From: Arthrobacter rhombi | GTDB taxonomy: Bacteria > Actinomycetota > Actinomycetes > Actinomycetales > Micrococcaceae | DNA: 64,000 bases | Direction of reading: 5' to 3' | Assembly (NCBI RefSeq): GCF_900163545.1 | Contig: NZ_FUHW01000023.1 | Span: 18,470-82,469, forward strand | In this document: positions 9,601-17,214 of the stretch, piece by piece | Position numbering within the stretch: position 1 is the first letter of the stretch | Layout of the letters: the number at the start of each line of letters is the position of its first letter | The notes under the pieces: model-generated | What the model was told of the DNA's origin: nothing | The model's input: the letters and a program-made list of their open reading frames with translations, nothing else | Database searches by the model: none | Position numbers and translations under genes: made by a program

Positions 9601-10308
9601 ATAGCGCACGGCGTTGGTAAGTACTGCCGGAACATGAAGGGCCTGGGCGACGCGGAGCATCCGGATGGAATGCGCTGTGCTGAGCCGCTCCCCCGGGGTG
9701 TTCAGGTGGGTGACCAGCTCGAGGTGCACCACATCTCTACCCACCGCCTGCAGCCATCCGGCCAGCGCGGTCCTGGCGCGTGGGAGTTCACGGCGCAGGG
9801 CCGCCTGACCGACATCGGAATCCGGTCCCAGCAGCACCTTCAGTACCGTACCGGCCTCCGGGTCGGTGGCACACGACGCTAACTGCGCACGAGTCACCCC
9901 CACGGGTTTGCCTCCGGTAGCACCCCGGTGCGCCGCAGTCCCCTCATGGGCTAGGGAGACCAGCCGGCACAGAGCCCGGTAGCCGGCCCCGTCGCAATGT
10001 CCTTTAGCCAGTACGATGACACGCCCTTGGAGCTGTAGTCCCGGGCGCCCCCGGGCAGCATGCGCCGGAGGATGCCGGGCGTTATCAGCGCCGGGGCCCA
10101 GCACCGCTAGGTTCACCCCGAGGATCGGATCCAGTCCGGTCTCCCGGCACGCCTTGAGGTGTTTGACGGCGCCGTAAAGGCCATTGCGTTCGGTGCTGGC
10201 CAGGGCGTCAGCCCCCTCGGCAGCGGCCTTCAGGGCGAGGTCTTGGGGCCAGGAAACCCCGTAATGTGCGCTGAACGCGGAGGCCACGTTCAAATGGGTG
10301 AAACTCAT
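6682..10308 (-). CDS. dnaE2: DnaE-type DNA polymerase III alpha subunit, probable error-prone DnaE2
   Basis: A 1208-residue C-family DNA polymerase. It has an N-terminal PHP-like domain (residues 1-80), a polymerase core with the catalytic PDIDIDVE motif, a (HhH)2 region, and a C-terminal OB-fold (VLVAGVRVATQTPPMRGGRR) for single-stranded DNA. Family members of this type synthesise across lesions after damage. The PHP metal motifs are degenerate: HLNVAS replaces HxH and STERNG replaces TDHN. The ATG forms an ATGA overlap with the DUF6504 gene. A LexA-like box lies upstream of the operon. Assignment to DnaE2 rather than the replicative DnaE1 rests on the DUF6504 partner and motif details. Confidence 0.83.
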   Translation of the reverse strand: MSFTHLNVASAFSAHYGVSWPQDLALKAAAEGADALASTERNGLYGAVKHLKACRETGLDPILGVNLAVLGPGADNARHPPAHAARGRPGLQLQGRVIVLAKGHCDGAGYRALCRLVSLAHEGTAAHRGATGGKPVGVTRAQLASCATDPEAGTVLKVLLGPDSDVGQAALRRELPRARTALAGWLQAVGRDVVHLELVTHLNTPGERLSTAHSIRMLRVAQALHVPAVLTNAVRYADPDGAATADVLDSARALSSLETLGDLQPNGQGWLKSPGRMNALAREIARDAGEGRAAGELLGNTSAMADWARMDPVDDAGWGIPVVPEASVIGISGHPDAELAARCEAGITRLIPQDAGSRALRDRLAMELETISDLGFGTYFLTVAEVSSMITTLGVRNAARGSGASSVVNFLLGISHVNPLAHDLLFERFLSRDRTTLPDIDIDVESAERHRVYEHIFKRFGSERVTLMSMQNGYRARGAVRDAGQALGMGDGDLDVIAKQLWRFSASNFREALDEKPELRPFAERMGAEKQLDLLVDLTERLDRLPRHISMHPCGVILGDNTLLDRTPVQPSGLGLAMSQFDKHDMDPMGMLKLDVLGVRMQSAMAYAVSEVVRIHGDGDAVARAGAHSKTSDGGLPEYLDTDGTIDLQRVPLDDEPTFELIRTTDTLGCFQIESPGQRELIGKLAPREFNDIIIDISLFRPGPMQSNMVKPYLENRHGFAVENYPHPDLKPALAETHGVTVFHEQVLRIFDVMTGCGLAKADVYRRLLGNEQAEPRVEELYRSRALERGYPLAVIDEVWATLKAFGSFGFCKAHGAAFAVPTYQSAWLKAHHPEAFLAGIWEHDPGMYPKRLLVAEARRMGIPILPLDINCSDASYRVERLKGLLPPATVPPVYRAPGTMPAGRLGIRLSLSGIHGVSGNEVKRVVAGKPYDSLADVRDRSGLNRSSLRTFAALGAFDSLQKVAGRGNRADLMAHLAARPAKALPPRHRPIAGQLPLPMSDVELGGLAVGHVEQSMEETVRTELDLMSVDVSGHLMSSHAPVLAKLGATHAEDLRRLRNGTEVLVAGVRVATQTPPMRGGRRVVFISLDDGTGCVDCTFFHEAQQNSGPLLFSTRLLLVHGITRRTGPRGISLQALQAWDLADQASLPGPGHLSDPNRVSAKQSLSATKKPGSEGALSLATRMKDEGLDHRLPGEVPEDWPEFDVGS

Positions 10309-10616
10309 GCACTCTCCAGCAAGGCATCGTGGATCCGGATGAGTCGCCAGCGCCCGCTCTCCACATCGCGGGAGACCTCGAAGGTGAGCAGCGGCCCCTT
10401 GCCGGCGAGCCTGACCTGTAGTTGCCATATCTCATGGTCGACAAGTCCCGGACCGCGGCCGCGTTCTGCGCGGATCTCCTCGGCCCACCAGCGGCGGCGC
10501 TCAAACCAGCGCACGGGATCGGCGGCAACACGGTATTCCCGTCCCTGCCACCGCATCCGCAAAGGTAAGCCTGCGGTGCTGCATTCCACGTCGACTGACT
10601 GGGTGAAAAGCCCCAT
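10305..10616 (-). CDS. DUF6504 family protein, partner of the error-prone polymerase
   Basis: A 103-residue cytosolic protein. LRMRWQGREYRVAADPVRWFERRRWW and the C-terminal ESGRWRLIRIHDALLE match a family usually encoded between imuB and dnaE2 in actinobacteria. Function is not established; linkage suggests a role with the mutasome. The ATG at 10616 has a strong GGAGG nine bases upstream; an earlier in-frame start at 10649 lacks one. The stop overlaps the dnaE2 ATG by four bases. No imuB precedes it here. Confidence 0.75.
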   Translation of the reverse strand: MGLFTQSVDVECSTAGLPLRMRWQGREYRVAADPVRWFERRRWWAEEIRAERGRGPGLVDHEIWQLQVRLAGKGPLLTFEVSRDVESGRWRLIRIHDALLESA

Positions 10617-10718
10617 CTGATACCTCCAATTCGCCCCGGACGACGGCATAGGTCTCGGGGCCCTAAATCATGGAAGGGGCCGCAAAACTGCCTGTGCGCG
10701 ACGATCATCCCATTCTAT

Positions 10719-10734
10719 TCGAATCTTTGTTCTA
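10719..10734. promoter_or_regulatory. LexA (SOS) box candidate for the DUF6504-dnaE2 operon
   Basis: TCGAATCTTTGTTCTA matches the actinobacterial LexA palindrome TCGAAC-N4-GTTCGA at 10 of 12 fixed positions. It lies about 100 bases upstream of the DUF6504 start and about 60 bases upstream of the divergent SRPBCC gene, so it could control either. DNA-damage control of dnaE2 is the well-known arrangement. Confidence 0.6.
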
Positions 10735-10793
10735 AGCAAGATTAGACTAGAAAGCATGTACGACACTTTGGGTTTCTGGATAGGATCTGGACC

Positions 10794-11192
10794 ATGACAT
10801 GGCCGGTGCGACACCTCACCCAGACCATTGACGCTGGAATCGACCGGGTCATCGCCGTTGCCGCTGACCCTCTGCAGCTCCCTCATTGGGCCGCGGGTCT
10901 GAGCTCCGGCATTCGCAACGAAGAGGGACGATGGATTACCGATTCCCCGATGGGCGCAGTCGAGGTGAGGTTCGTCGGCCCGATCAAGTCGGGCGTCCTC
11001 GATCATGACGTGGTCCTGCCGGACGGGACCGTCGTGCGCAATCCCCTCCGTGTACTGAGCAACGATCAGGGCAGCGAGGTCGTGTTCACCCTCTTCAAGA
11101 AAACGGGAATGAGTGACGCCGAGTTCGAACAGGATGCCAACGATGCTCGGGAGGATCTCGCCCGGTTGAAGGCGCTGATCGAGGGCGGCTGA
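10794..11192 (+). CDS. SRPBCC family protein
   Basis: A 132-residue START-like domain protein. N-terminal VRHLTQTIDAGIDRVIAVAADPLQLPHWAAG is a typical SRPBCC opening, and the acidic end (DANDAREDLARLKALIEGG) forms the C-terminal helix. AGGATCTGG precedes the ATG. It is divergent from the dnaE2 operon and shares its upstream region with the SOS box. Ligand unknown. Confidence 0.8.
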   Translation: MTWPVRHLTQTIDAGIDRVIAVAADPLQLPHWAAGLSSGIRNEEGRWITDSPMGAVEVRFVGPIKSGVLDHDVVLPDGTVVRNPLRVLSNDQGSEVVFTLFKKTGMSDAEFEQDANDAREDLARLKALIEGG

Positions 11193-11284
11193 CATGACAC
11201 GCTGGCGGCGGAGAGCACGCCCTTCTCCTTCATCAGCGGACCAGGGTTGCCTTCTTCTTCCTCCCGCGGGTAGCGGAGGTCCTG

Positions 11285-11860
11285 TTAGGATGCTCCGTCG
11301 CCGGGCAGGAGGGAGAACAGCACCATGTCATGGCGTTCACCGAAGCGTGCGGCCTTGGATCGCTGGATACCTTCGCGGGTGAAACCGGCCTTGAGTGCCA
11401 CCTGCTGGGAACCATGGTTTTCCGATGCGGCTTCGAGGCTGACCCGTTGGGCTCCCAGATCTTCTATCGCCCACCGGCTCACGGCCTTGGTTGCCGCCGT
11501 AGCCACTCCACGGCCACGAGCCCATGGCGCCACCCAATATCCCACTTCCACCGTGGCGTTCGTCTGGTCGACATCAACCAGCCCGCAGGAAGCCAGGACA
11601 GCGTCCGTGCTTTCATCCACCACGGCGAAGGAAGCTCCGGCCTGCTCGCGCCAGGTTGCTGCGGAAAAATCGGCAAATGAGACCGCGTGATCCTGCGTGT
11701 ATGGATACGGCACGGTCGTCCACCGGATGATTTCCGGGTCTTGGCAGGCCTGGTAGATCGAGTCCGCATCCTCGGGGCTCCAGGGGCGTAAGACGATCCC
11801 CGCCCCACCGTTCGTGGAACTTTTCAAGATCGGGTGCGTCGTGCTCCACGTCAAAGTCAT
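11285..11860 (-). CDS. GNAT family N-acetyltransferase
   Basis: A 191-residue acetyltransferase of the RimJ/RimL type: IVLRPWSPEDADSIYQACQDPEI at the start of the domain, VEVGYWVAPWARGRGVATAA (acetyl-CoA loop) and SLEAASENHGSQQVALKAGF. The ATG at 11860 directly precedes the conserved region. In-frame sequence extends upstream to 12046 but looks non-coding. Acceptor unknown. Confidence 0.85.
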   Translation of the reverse strand: MTLTWSTTHPILKSSTNGGAGIVLRPWSPEDADSIYQACQDPEIIRWTTVPYPYTQDHAVSFADFSAATWREQAGASFAVVDESTDAVLASCGLVDVDQTNATVEVGYWVAPWARGRGVATAATKAVSRWAIEDLGAQRVSLEAASENHGSQQVALKAGFTREGIQRSKAARFGERHDMVLFSLLPGDGAS

Positions 11861-11930
11861 GATGAACACCCTAGGGGATGCCCTGCCCGGGTCACGAGAC
11901 GTCACTCGCAGGAGGCAGGAGCACCGCCGC

Positions 11931-12338
11931 TCAGTCAGTTGCTTGGTTAATGCGCACCATGTTCCCTGAGGGGTCACGGAAGGCACAGTCGCGTGGTCCC
12001 CACGGTTGATCGATTGGCTCCTGGAGCACTTCGGCACCCGTGGCACGGACTTTTTCGAAGAGGGCGTCGACGTCGTCCGTGGTGAACACGGTCATGGGCA
12101 GCACACCTTTGGCCAGGAGTTCTTGGAGGACATCCCCGTCCTGCTCTGATCGACCTGCATGTGGATTAGAGAGCACGATTTCCGCCCCTGGCTGGGAGAC
12201 GGTACCCAGGGTGACCCACCGGTGCCCGCCACCGGCGACGTCGTTGACCACCTCGAGCCCGAGTCCGTCGCGATAAAAGGCGATGGCCTCGTCGACATCG
12301 TTCACGGTGATGTGGCAGTACTTCAAGGAAATGTTCAT
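11931..12338 (-). CDS. VOC family (glyoxalase/bleomycin-resistance fold) protein
   Basis: A 135-residue vicinal-oxygen-chelate domain protein with paired beta-alpha-beta modules: YCHITVNDVDEAIAFYRDGLGLEV at the start and EPIDQPWGPRDCAFRDPSGNMV at the end, with the usual metal-ligand positions at H9 and in the PSGN segment. Such proteins are metal-dependent lyases/dioxygenases or drug-binding proteins. It lies 10 bases downstream of an AraC-type regulator in the same direction, a pairing frequent in actinobacteria. Confidence 0.87.
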   Translation of the reverse strand: MNISLKYCHITVNDVDEAIAFYRDGLGLEVVNDVAGGGHRWVTLGTVSQPGAEIVLSNPHAGRSEQDGDVLQELLAKGVLPMTVFTTDDVDALFEKVRATGAEVLQEPIDQPWGPRDCAFRDPSGNMVRINQATD

Positions 12339-12348
12339 GTATCCAACG

Positions 12349-12789
12349 CTAGTCCTGGATAACTGGGGGTGCTTCTCGGATCCTGCTCGGTTTCAAGGAG
12401 GTAGGTCGGGAGGTTAACCGCGCCAAACAGCCCGGCATGGCCTGCAGTGCCGCATGGTCCAAGGCCCGGTACTGCGTCGGGGAAACACCGGCGATCCGGG
12501 TGAAGCTCGAACTGAACGACCCCAGTGACGTGCAGCCCACGGCCAGGCAGGCATCGGTGACCCCGACCCCACCCCGCAGCAAGGTCATCGCTCGTTCGAT
12601 GCGTCGGGTCATCAGGTAGGCATACGGCGATTCACCATAGGCGGCCTTGAACCTTCGGGAGAAATGGGCCGGGGACATCAGTGCCGTGCCGGCCATGGTG
12701 GGCACATCGAGAGGATCAGCGAAGTCGCGGTCCATTAGATCCCTGGCGCGACGCAACCGCATCAGCTCCTGCAGTTCGTGCGCTTCCAT
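12349..12789 (-). CDS. AraC family transcriptional regulator (short)
   Basis: A 146-residue DNA-binding protein consisting almost only of the two helix-turn-helix units of the AraC/XylS domain (MSPAHFSRRFKAAYGESPYAYLMTRRIERAM, then VGCTSLGSFSSSFTRIAGVSPTQYR). It has no separate ligand-binding domain before the first unit. It probably controls the downstream VOC gene, with which it forms a unit. The C-terminal 30 residues are unlike the family. Confidence 0.87.
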   Translation of the reverse strand: MEAHELQELMRLRRARDLMDRDFADPLDVPTMAGTALMSPAHFSRRFKAAYGESPYAYLMTRRIERAMTLLRGGVGVTDACLAVGCTSLGSFSSSFTRIAGVSPTQYRALDHAALQAMPGCLARLTSRPTSLKPSRIREAPPVIQD

Positions 12790-12798
12790 CCCCTCAGA

Positions 12799-13563
12799 TT
12801 ACTCCGCGAAAAGGTTCTGAACCGGCTCGATGAGCTCGGGACCGTTGTTCCGCACGTTGCCCACGGCGGAGCCCACTTCCCGGAGAGACCAGCCTCCGGC
12901 AACCTCATAGGCTTCGGATCTGACTTGCTCGACCAACGGGGCAGCTTCCCGGTCGCCGGGGTTCAACCATTCGGACATCGTCTCCCGATCCAAGGGGATG
13001 GGCAACCGATCGTGCAGTCCATGCAGTTCGTCGAGCACCGTGGATTCGCCCGTCTCGTCGGGTGAGGCCATCGTGAGGATGCTGCAGCTGAGCAGCCAAC
13101 GTTCTGGGTCGTCTTCCGTCTTTGAGGGATCTTTCCACCACTCGTAGATGCCAGCGAAGAAGATCAGCGAGCCGCCTTCCGGGTGCACGAAATACGGACG
13201 TTTGGAGGCGGTCTTGCCGGCCCCGGATTTCTTCCACTCGTAGTAGCCCTCAACGGGGATGGCGCACCGGCGGGCCTTGATGGCAGAACGAAAGGTGGGT
13301 TTCTCCAGAACGGTTTCACTGCGGGCGTTGAAAGCCCTCACCCCCACGGAAGGGTCCTTGGCCCAGATAGGTACCAAACCCCATGTGGCCACGTGCACCT
13401 GACGGACGACTTCGTCGTCGACCAACCGCTCCAACACAATCGGAACATCGCTGGTCGGGGCGACGTTCCACGATTTACGCAGTTCCAGCGCATCGTCGGC
13501 TTCCGCCTCGGCTTCGGCTACCAGGTCACCAATGGCCCGGGCCATTACGTATCTCCCACACAT
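12799..13563 (-). CDS. SOS response-associated peptidase, HMCES/YedK family
   Basis: A 254-residue SRAP-domain protein that forms a covalent thiazolidine link with abasic sites in single-stranded DNA and so shields them. Key features are the catalytic Cys2 exposed after Met removal (MCGRYV), SWNVAPTS, FNARSETV, the glutamate in VEGYYEW and the histidine in HGLHDRLPIPL. No LexA box was seen upstream. Only 17 bases separate it from the divergent mycoredoxin start. Confidence 0.93.
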   Translation of the reverse strand: MCGRYVMARAIGDLVAEAEAEADDALELRKSWNVAPTSDVPIVLERLVDDEVVRQVHVATWGLVPIWAKDPSVGVRAFNARSETVLEKPTFRSAIKARRCAIPVEGYYEWKKSGAGKTASKRPYFVHPEGGSLIFFAGIYEWWKDPSKTEDDPERWLLSCSILTMASPDETGESTVLDELHGLHDRLPIPLDRETMSEWLNPGDREAAPLVEQVRSEAYEVAGGWSLREVGSAVGNVRNNGPELIEPVQNLFAE

Positions 13564-13580
13564 GGAATAAGGATCTCATA

Positions 13581-13868
13581 GTGCCGGTTGTGCTGGACAT
13601 GACTGATTTGAAGACTGAGGACTACATCCCCGAAGCCGGGACCGTCACCATGTTCACGACCTCCTGGTGCGGATACTGCAGGAACCTAAAGAAGGCCATG
13701 GACGCCGATGGCATCTCCTACCGGGAGGTCAACATCGAGGACGTCGCGGGAACCGCCGAGATCGTCGAGGAGTTCAACGGCGGTAACCAAACGGTCCCCA
13801 CCTTGATCTTCTCCGATGGTTCGGCCGTCACGAATCCCCGTATTGAGCAGGTTCGCGAGCGTCTCTAG
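13581..13868 (+). CDS. mrx1: Mycoredoxin (glutaredoxin-like, Mrx1 type)
   Basis: A 95-residue thioredoxin-fold oxidoreductase that reduces mycothiol mixed disulfides. The redox motif is TSWCGYC, followed by the family's QTVPTLIFSDGS cis-proline loop and TNP. GTG at 13581 was chosen because AAGGA lies eight bases upstream; an ATG at 13599 (MTDLK) has no ribosome-binding site. A strong terminator follows. It fits the mycothiol genes downstream. Confidence 0.9.
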   Translation: MPVVLDMTDLKTEDYIPEAGTVTMFTTSWCGYCRNLKKAMDADGISYREVNIEDVAGTAEIVEEFNGGNQTVPTLIFSDGSAVTNPRIEQVRERL

Positions 13869-13887
13869 GCGCTCTATGACAGGATGA

Positions 13888-13926
13888 AAGGTGCCCGCGG
13901 TTTTTTCCGTGTGGGCACCTTTTTTC
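13888..13926 (+). terminator. Rho-independent terminator after the mycoredoxin gene
   Basis: AAGGTGCCC (13888-13896) pairs perfectly with GGGCACCTT (13913-13921), and a run of T follows. It separates the mycoredoxin gene from mscR. Confidence 0.85.
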
Positions 13927-13971
13927 TGAACTGAATGGGCCGTGCAGGGCATGGCCGAGAGGATGGAAACC

Positions 13972-15057
13972 ATGGCACAAAAGGTCAAGGCTGTCGTCGT
14001 GAAGGCCAAGGACGCACCGGTGGAAATCGAGACGATCGTCGTTCCGGATCCCGGTCCCGGCGAAGCGGTCGTGGACATCCTCACTTGCGGGGTCTGTCAC
14101 ACCGACCTGCACTATAAGCTCGGCGGAATTGGCGATGACTACCCCTATCTGCTGGGGCATGAGGCCACCGGCGTGGTCAGCCAGCTCGGTGAAGGCGTAA
14201 CCAATGTCCAGGTCGGCGACCGCGTCGTCCTGAACTGGCGTGCCGTGTGCGGGGAATGCCGCGCTTGCGCCAAGGGCCAGCCGCAGTATTGCTTTGATAC
14301 TGCCAATGCTGCTCAGCCGATGACCCTCGAAGACGGTACCGAGCTTTCCCCCGCGCTGGGCATTGGTGCCTTCGCCGAGAAAACTTTGGTCGCCGCGGGC
14401 CAGTGCACCAAGGTGGACGACGACGTCGATCCAGCTGCCGTGGGCTTGCTGGGCTGCGGAATCATGGCCGGTATTGGTGCGGCCATCAACACCGGCGAGG
14501 TCAAACGCGGCGAATCCGTGGCGGTCATCGGTTGCGGAGGTGTCGGCATCGCCGCTATTGCCGGCGCGAAGCTGGCCGGGGCCACCACCATCATTGCCGT
14601 GGACATCGACCAGTCAAAGGTCGACATGGCCCTGGAGCTCGGTGCCACGCATGGGGTGAACTCTAAGGAGAAGGACCCGGTCGAAGCCATCCAGGCGTTG
14701 ACCGGTGGCTTCGGCGCCGACCTCGTCATCGATGCCGTCGGCCGCCCGGAAACCTATCAGCAGGCCTTCTACGCCCGTGACCTGGCCGGCCGGGTGGTGC
14801 TGGTGGGCGTCCCCAATCCGGAGATGAAGCTCGAACTGCCCCTCGCCGACGTCTTCGGCCGCGGCGGGTCACTGAAGTCCTCCTGGTACGGCGACTGCCT
14901 GCCTTCCCGCGACTTCCCCATGCTCGTCGAACAATACAAGCTCGGGAGACTGGATCTGGATGCGTTCGTCACCGAACGCATCGGGCTGGGCGATATCGAG
15001 GCGGCCTTCGACAAGATGCATGATGGCACCGTCTTGCGTTCGGTGGTGGAGCTCTAA
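13972..15057 (+). CDS. mscR: S-(hydroxymethyl)mycothiol dehydrogenase / S-nitrosomycothiol reductase
   Basis: A 361-residue zinc-dependent medium-chain dehydrogenase. It oxidises the mycothiol-formaldehyde adduct and reduces S-nitrosomycothiol. Catalytic zinc ligands are in CGVCHTDL and LLGHEATG; the structural zinc site is [15 protein letters not shown]; the NAD site is [10 protein letters not shown]. The sequence is very close to mycobacterial MscR over its whole length, as recalled from the family (for example [16 protein letters not shown]). The ATG at 13972 follows GAGAGGA. The last base of its stop codon is the first base of the next gene's start (TAATG). Confidence 0.94.
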   Translation: MAQKVKAVVVKAKDAPVEIETIVVPDPGPGEAVVDILTCGVCHTDLHYKLGGIGDDYPYLLGHEATGVVSQLGEGVTNVQVGDRVVLNWRAVCGECRACAKGQPQYCFDTANAAQPMTLEDGTELSPALGIGAFAEKTLVAAGQCTKVDDDVDPAAVGLLGCGIMAGIGAAINTGEVKRGESVAVIGCGGVGIAAIAGAKLAGATTIIAVDIDQSKVDMALELGATHGVNSKEKDPVEAIQALTGGFGADLVIDAVGRPETYQQAFYARDLAGRVVLVGVPNPEMKLELPLADVFGRGGSLKSSWYGDCLPSRDFPMLVEQYKLGRLDLDAFVTERIGLGDIEAAFDKMHDGTVLRSVVEL

Positions 15058-15689
15058 TGGCCGCACAGATCGAAAACCTGGTGACCTCCGGAACGTTCAG
15101 CCTCGACGGCGGAACATGGGATGTAGACAACAACGTGTGGATCATCGGTGACGAGGCCGAAGTCTTCGTGATCGACCCGGCGCATAAGCCCGCTGCCATT
15201 GTCGAAGCGGTGGGCGGACGCAAGGTCACCGCCGTCCTGCTCACTCATGGGCATGACGACCATATCCGTTATGCGCGCGATTTCGCCGAGATGGTCAACG
15301 CTCCGATTTACATGAATCCCGAGGATCAGATGCTCTGGGAGGATGTCTTCCCCGGGACGACGCCGGATCAGGAGATCTCAGATGGCGATACCTTCGACAT
15401 CGCCGGTACGACGTTGAAGGCGATCCACACTCCTGGCCACTCCCCCGGATCCACCTGTTTCTACGCCGAGGAGTTGGACACGGTCTTCTCCGGGGACACC
15501 CTGTTCAGCGGTGGCCCCGGTGCCACCGGGCGCAGCTATTCCAGCTACGAGACGATTGTGGCCTCGATCAGGGACCGACTGTTGGTGCTGCCGCAGAACA
15601 CCATCGTGAACACCGGCCACGGTGATGCGACCAGCATCGCTGCCGAAGCCCCGCAATTGCAGGAATGGCTGGACCAGATCAGCAAGTAG
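15057..15689 (+). CDS. MBL fold metallo-hydrolase linked to mycothiol formaldehyde oxidation
   Basis: A 210-residue metallo-beta-lactamase-fold hydrolase of the glyoxalase II type. Metal ligands are visible in LLTHGHDDHIRYA, HTPGHSPGS, FSGDTLFSGG and the C-terminal TGHGDATS. It is translationally coupled to mscR through TAATG. A probable role is hydrolysis of S-formylmycothiol to formate and mycothiol; that step is inferred from neighbourhood. A 14-base-pair hairpin follows. Confidence 0.88.
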   Translation: MAAQIENLVTSGTFSLDGGTWDVDNNVWIIGDEAEVFVIDPAHKPAAIVEAVGGRKVTAVLLTHGHDDHIRYARDFAEMVNAPIYMNPEDQMLWEDVFPGTTPDQEISDGDTFDIAGTTLKAIHTPGHSPGSTCFYAEELDTVFSGDTLFSGGPGATGRSYSSYETIVASIRDRLLVLPQNTIVNTGHGDATSIAAEAPQLQEWLDQISK

Positions 15690-15725
15690 TCGAAACTGGA
15701 GGGCCGACAGGCCCCCGATTGATCT

Positions 15726-15765
15726 ACCGCGTGGCGGGAGCCCGAAAGGGTTCCCGCCACGCGGT
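15726..15765. terminator. Hairpin between converging genes
   Basis: ACCGCGTGGCGGGA (15726-15739) pairs perfectly with TCCCGCCACGCGGT (15752-15765). It lies between the metallo-hydrolase gene and the converging DUF4262-like gene and probably stops both. The T-run is short. Confidence 0.7.
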
Positions 15766-15786
15766 GTTTCACGAGCTCCCACAGCC

Positions 15787-16278
15787 CTAGGCGCCTTGCT
15801 CTCGTCGCGGCCTTCGAAACTCGTGGGCCACACTGCCCAGCGAAACAACTTCGGCAGTCCTGGCCTGGACCACCGAAACCGACCGTCTGACAGTTGCGGA
15901 GGAATCCTTGAAGGGAACCTGCACCACCTGGAGCACGTTGATGATTCCGTCGTACCGCCGGACGGCTTCGGTCAGCTCGATGCTATGGGCATAGCGGTGA
16001 AGGACCAGATCTCGTCCTTCTCCCAAGCGAGTTGGCCCGGGTTCCAGCCGGAGGGAACCGACCACGACACCGGCGATGAGTTCATGAAGGATCCGGTGAC
16101 CACGGGAGAATCCCGTCTCGCGGATGATCAGCTCCGGCTGGTGGATCCCGGTCAGTCCCACGGTATAAGCGACCGGAACCCCGCGGCGTCCGATCGCGTG
16201 TTCAATGAACCATTCCCCCGGCAATGGCGCCAGCCGCCCCTCGAGCCGGCTGGACGTAATGCTGCAGCTCCTACACAT
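15787..16278 (-). CDS. DUF4262-like protein
   Basis: A 163-residue cytosolic protein. The segment PGEWFIEHAIGRRGVPVAYTVGLT, followed by QPELIIRETG and HRILHELIAGVVVG, fits the DUF4262 pattern of a YTxGL strand and a PEL motif. The N-terminus carries two close cysteines (MCRSCS). Function is unknown. Confidence 0.65.
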   Translation of the reverse strand: MCRSCSITSSRLEGRLAPLPGEWFIEHAIGRRGVPVAYTVGLTGIHQPELIIRETGFSRGHRILHELIAGVVVGSLRLEPGPTRLGEGRDLVLHRYAHSIELTEAVRRYDGIINVLQVVQVPFKDSSATVRRSVSVVQARTAEVVSLGSVAHEFRRPRREQGA

Positions 16279-16425
16279 GATGCCTCCTTAGGGCACCGGT
16301 CTCCCCGCCGGAGTCTCAGCGCCTAGCCACCAGCATCGAGCCGTGGTCGTGAACCGTGAGGGCGCAGCTTCCTGCTGTGCACAACGGGGGTGTGTGCACG
16401 CCTGTGGGTGTCGAGTCGACGGAGG

Positions 16426-17178
16426 TTATCCCACCAGGGCTTGTGGGTCGATGACGGTGGTGTGCTGGGCATAGGCCCGCAGCAGCGCCTGTTCAACGGC
16501 TTCCACGGTGGTTCCAGGAACCAGGTCCTCCGCGGCACCAGCCGTCGTCGGGTCGAAGTCCAATCCCATATCCGCGTAGACGGCCTCCAGAACCACGCGC
16601 AACGGGGCAGAGTCTTCGATGACGAACACACTGGCGAACAGCCAGGCACCGGAGACAACCCGTTGTGCGGTGCCCACAAGTTTCACCGGGGATGCGGTGC
16701 TGGAGCCGGGGCCGGGCCGGCCATGGACGCTGAATTCACCGGGACAGTACTCCCCGGGGATCTCACCCACCACGGCGTCGATGCCCAGGCTCTTCAGGGC
16801 CTCGGCATAGAGGCTGCCCAAAACCTTGAAGCGGTCCTGATGGCCAAGCATCGCCTCACCTGCTGGTTCGACATGATCGACGATCAAGGTGCCCTGGTGG
16901 TAGGCAGCTGCCCGGCCGCCAGCTTTTCGGACCACGGGGTCGAAGCCCAGGCCACGAGCCGAGGCGGTGGCCTGTTCATAGCCGGGAAGCCTGATATCCC
17001 GTTGGCCGAAGGCCACAGTGGGTTCGGGGCGGTAGAGGCGCAGTGTCGGCCCGGACTTCCCGTAGCGAACCCGTTCAAGCAGCTCGATGCCTTCGAGCAG
17101 GTCAGCTTCCGGGTTTCCACTCGCCTCGGAACGCCACACGGTCAGGGGCTGATGCGTGGCGGAATTCCAGGAAGTCAT
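16426..17178 (-). CDS. Lipoate--protein ligase family protein
   Basis: A 250-residue protein of the LplA/LipB/biotin-ligase fold, which attaches lipoyl or octanoyl groups to carrier lysines or moves them between proteins. The substrate loop VRKAGGRAAAYHQGTLIVDHV corresponds to the RRxGGGxxxH motif, and the acyl-adenylate lysine is in SPVKLVGTAQRV. The ATG at 17178 precedes the conserved region; longer in-frame sequence upstream overlaps the divergent kinase gene and was rejected. There is no accessory C-terminal domain. Confidence 0.82.
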   Translation of the reverse strand: MTSWNSATHQPLTVWRSEASGNPEADLLEGIELLERVRYGKSGPTLRLYRPEPTVAFGQRDIRLPGYEQATASARGLGFDPVVRKAGGRAAAYHQGTLIVDHVEPAGEAMLGHQDRFKVLGSLYAEALKSLGIDAVVGEIPGEYCPGEFSVHGRPGPGSSTASPVKLVGTAQRVVSGAWLFASVFVIEDSAPLRVVLEAVYADMGLDFDPTTAGAAEDLVPGTTVEAVEQALLRAYAQHTTVIDPQALVG

Positions 17179-17214
17179 GATGACGATTCTAGTTGTGGGC
17201 GGTCCGCATGAATA

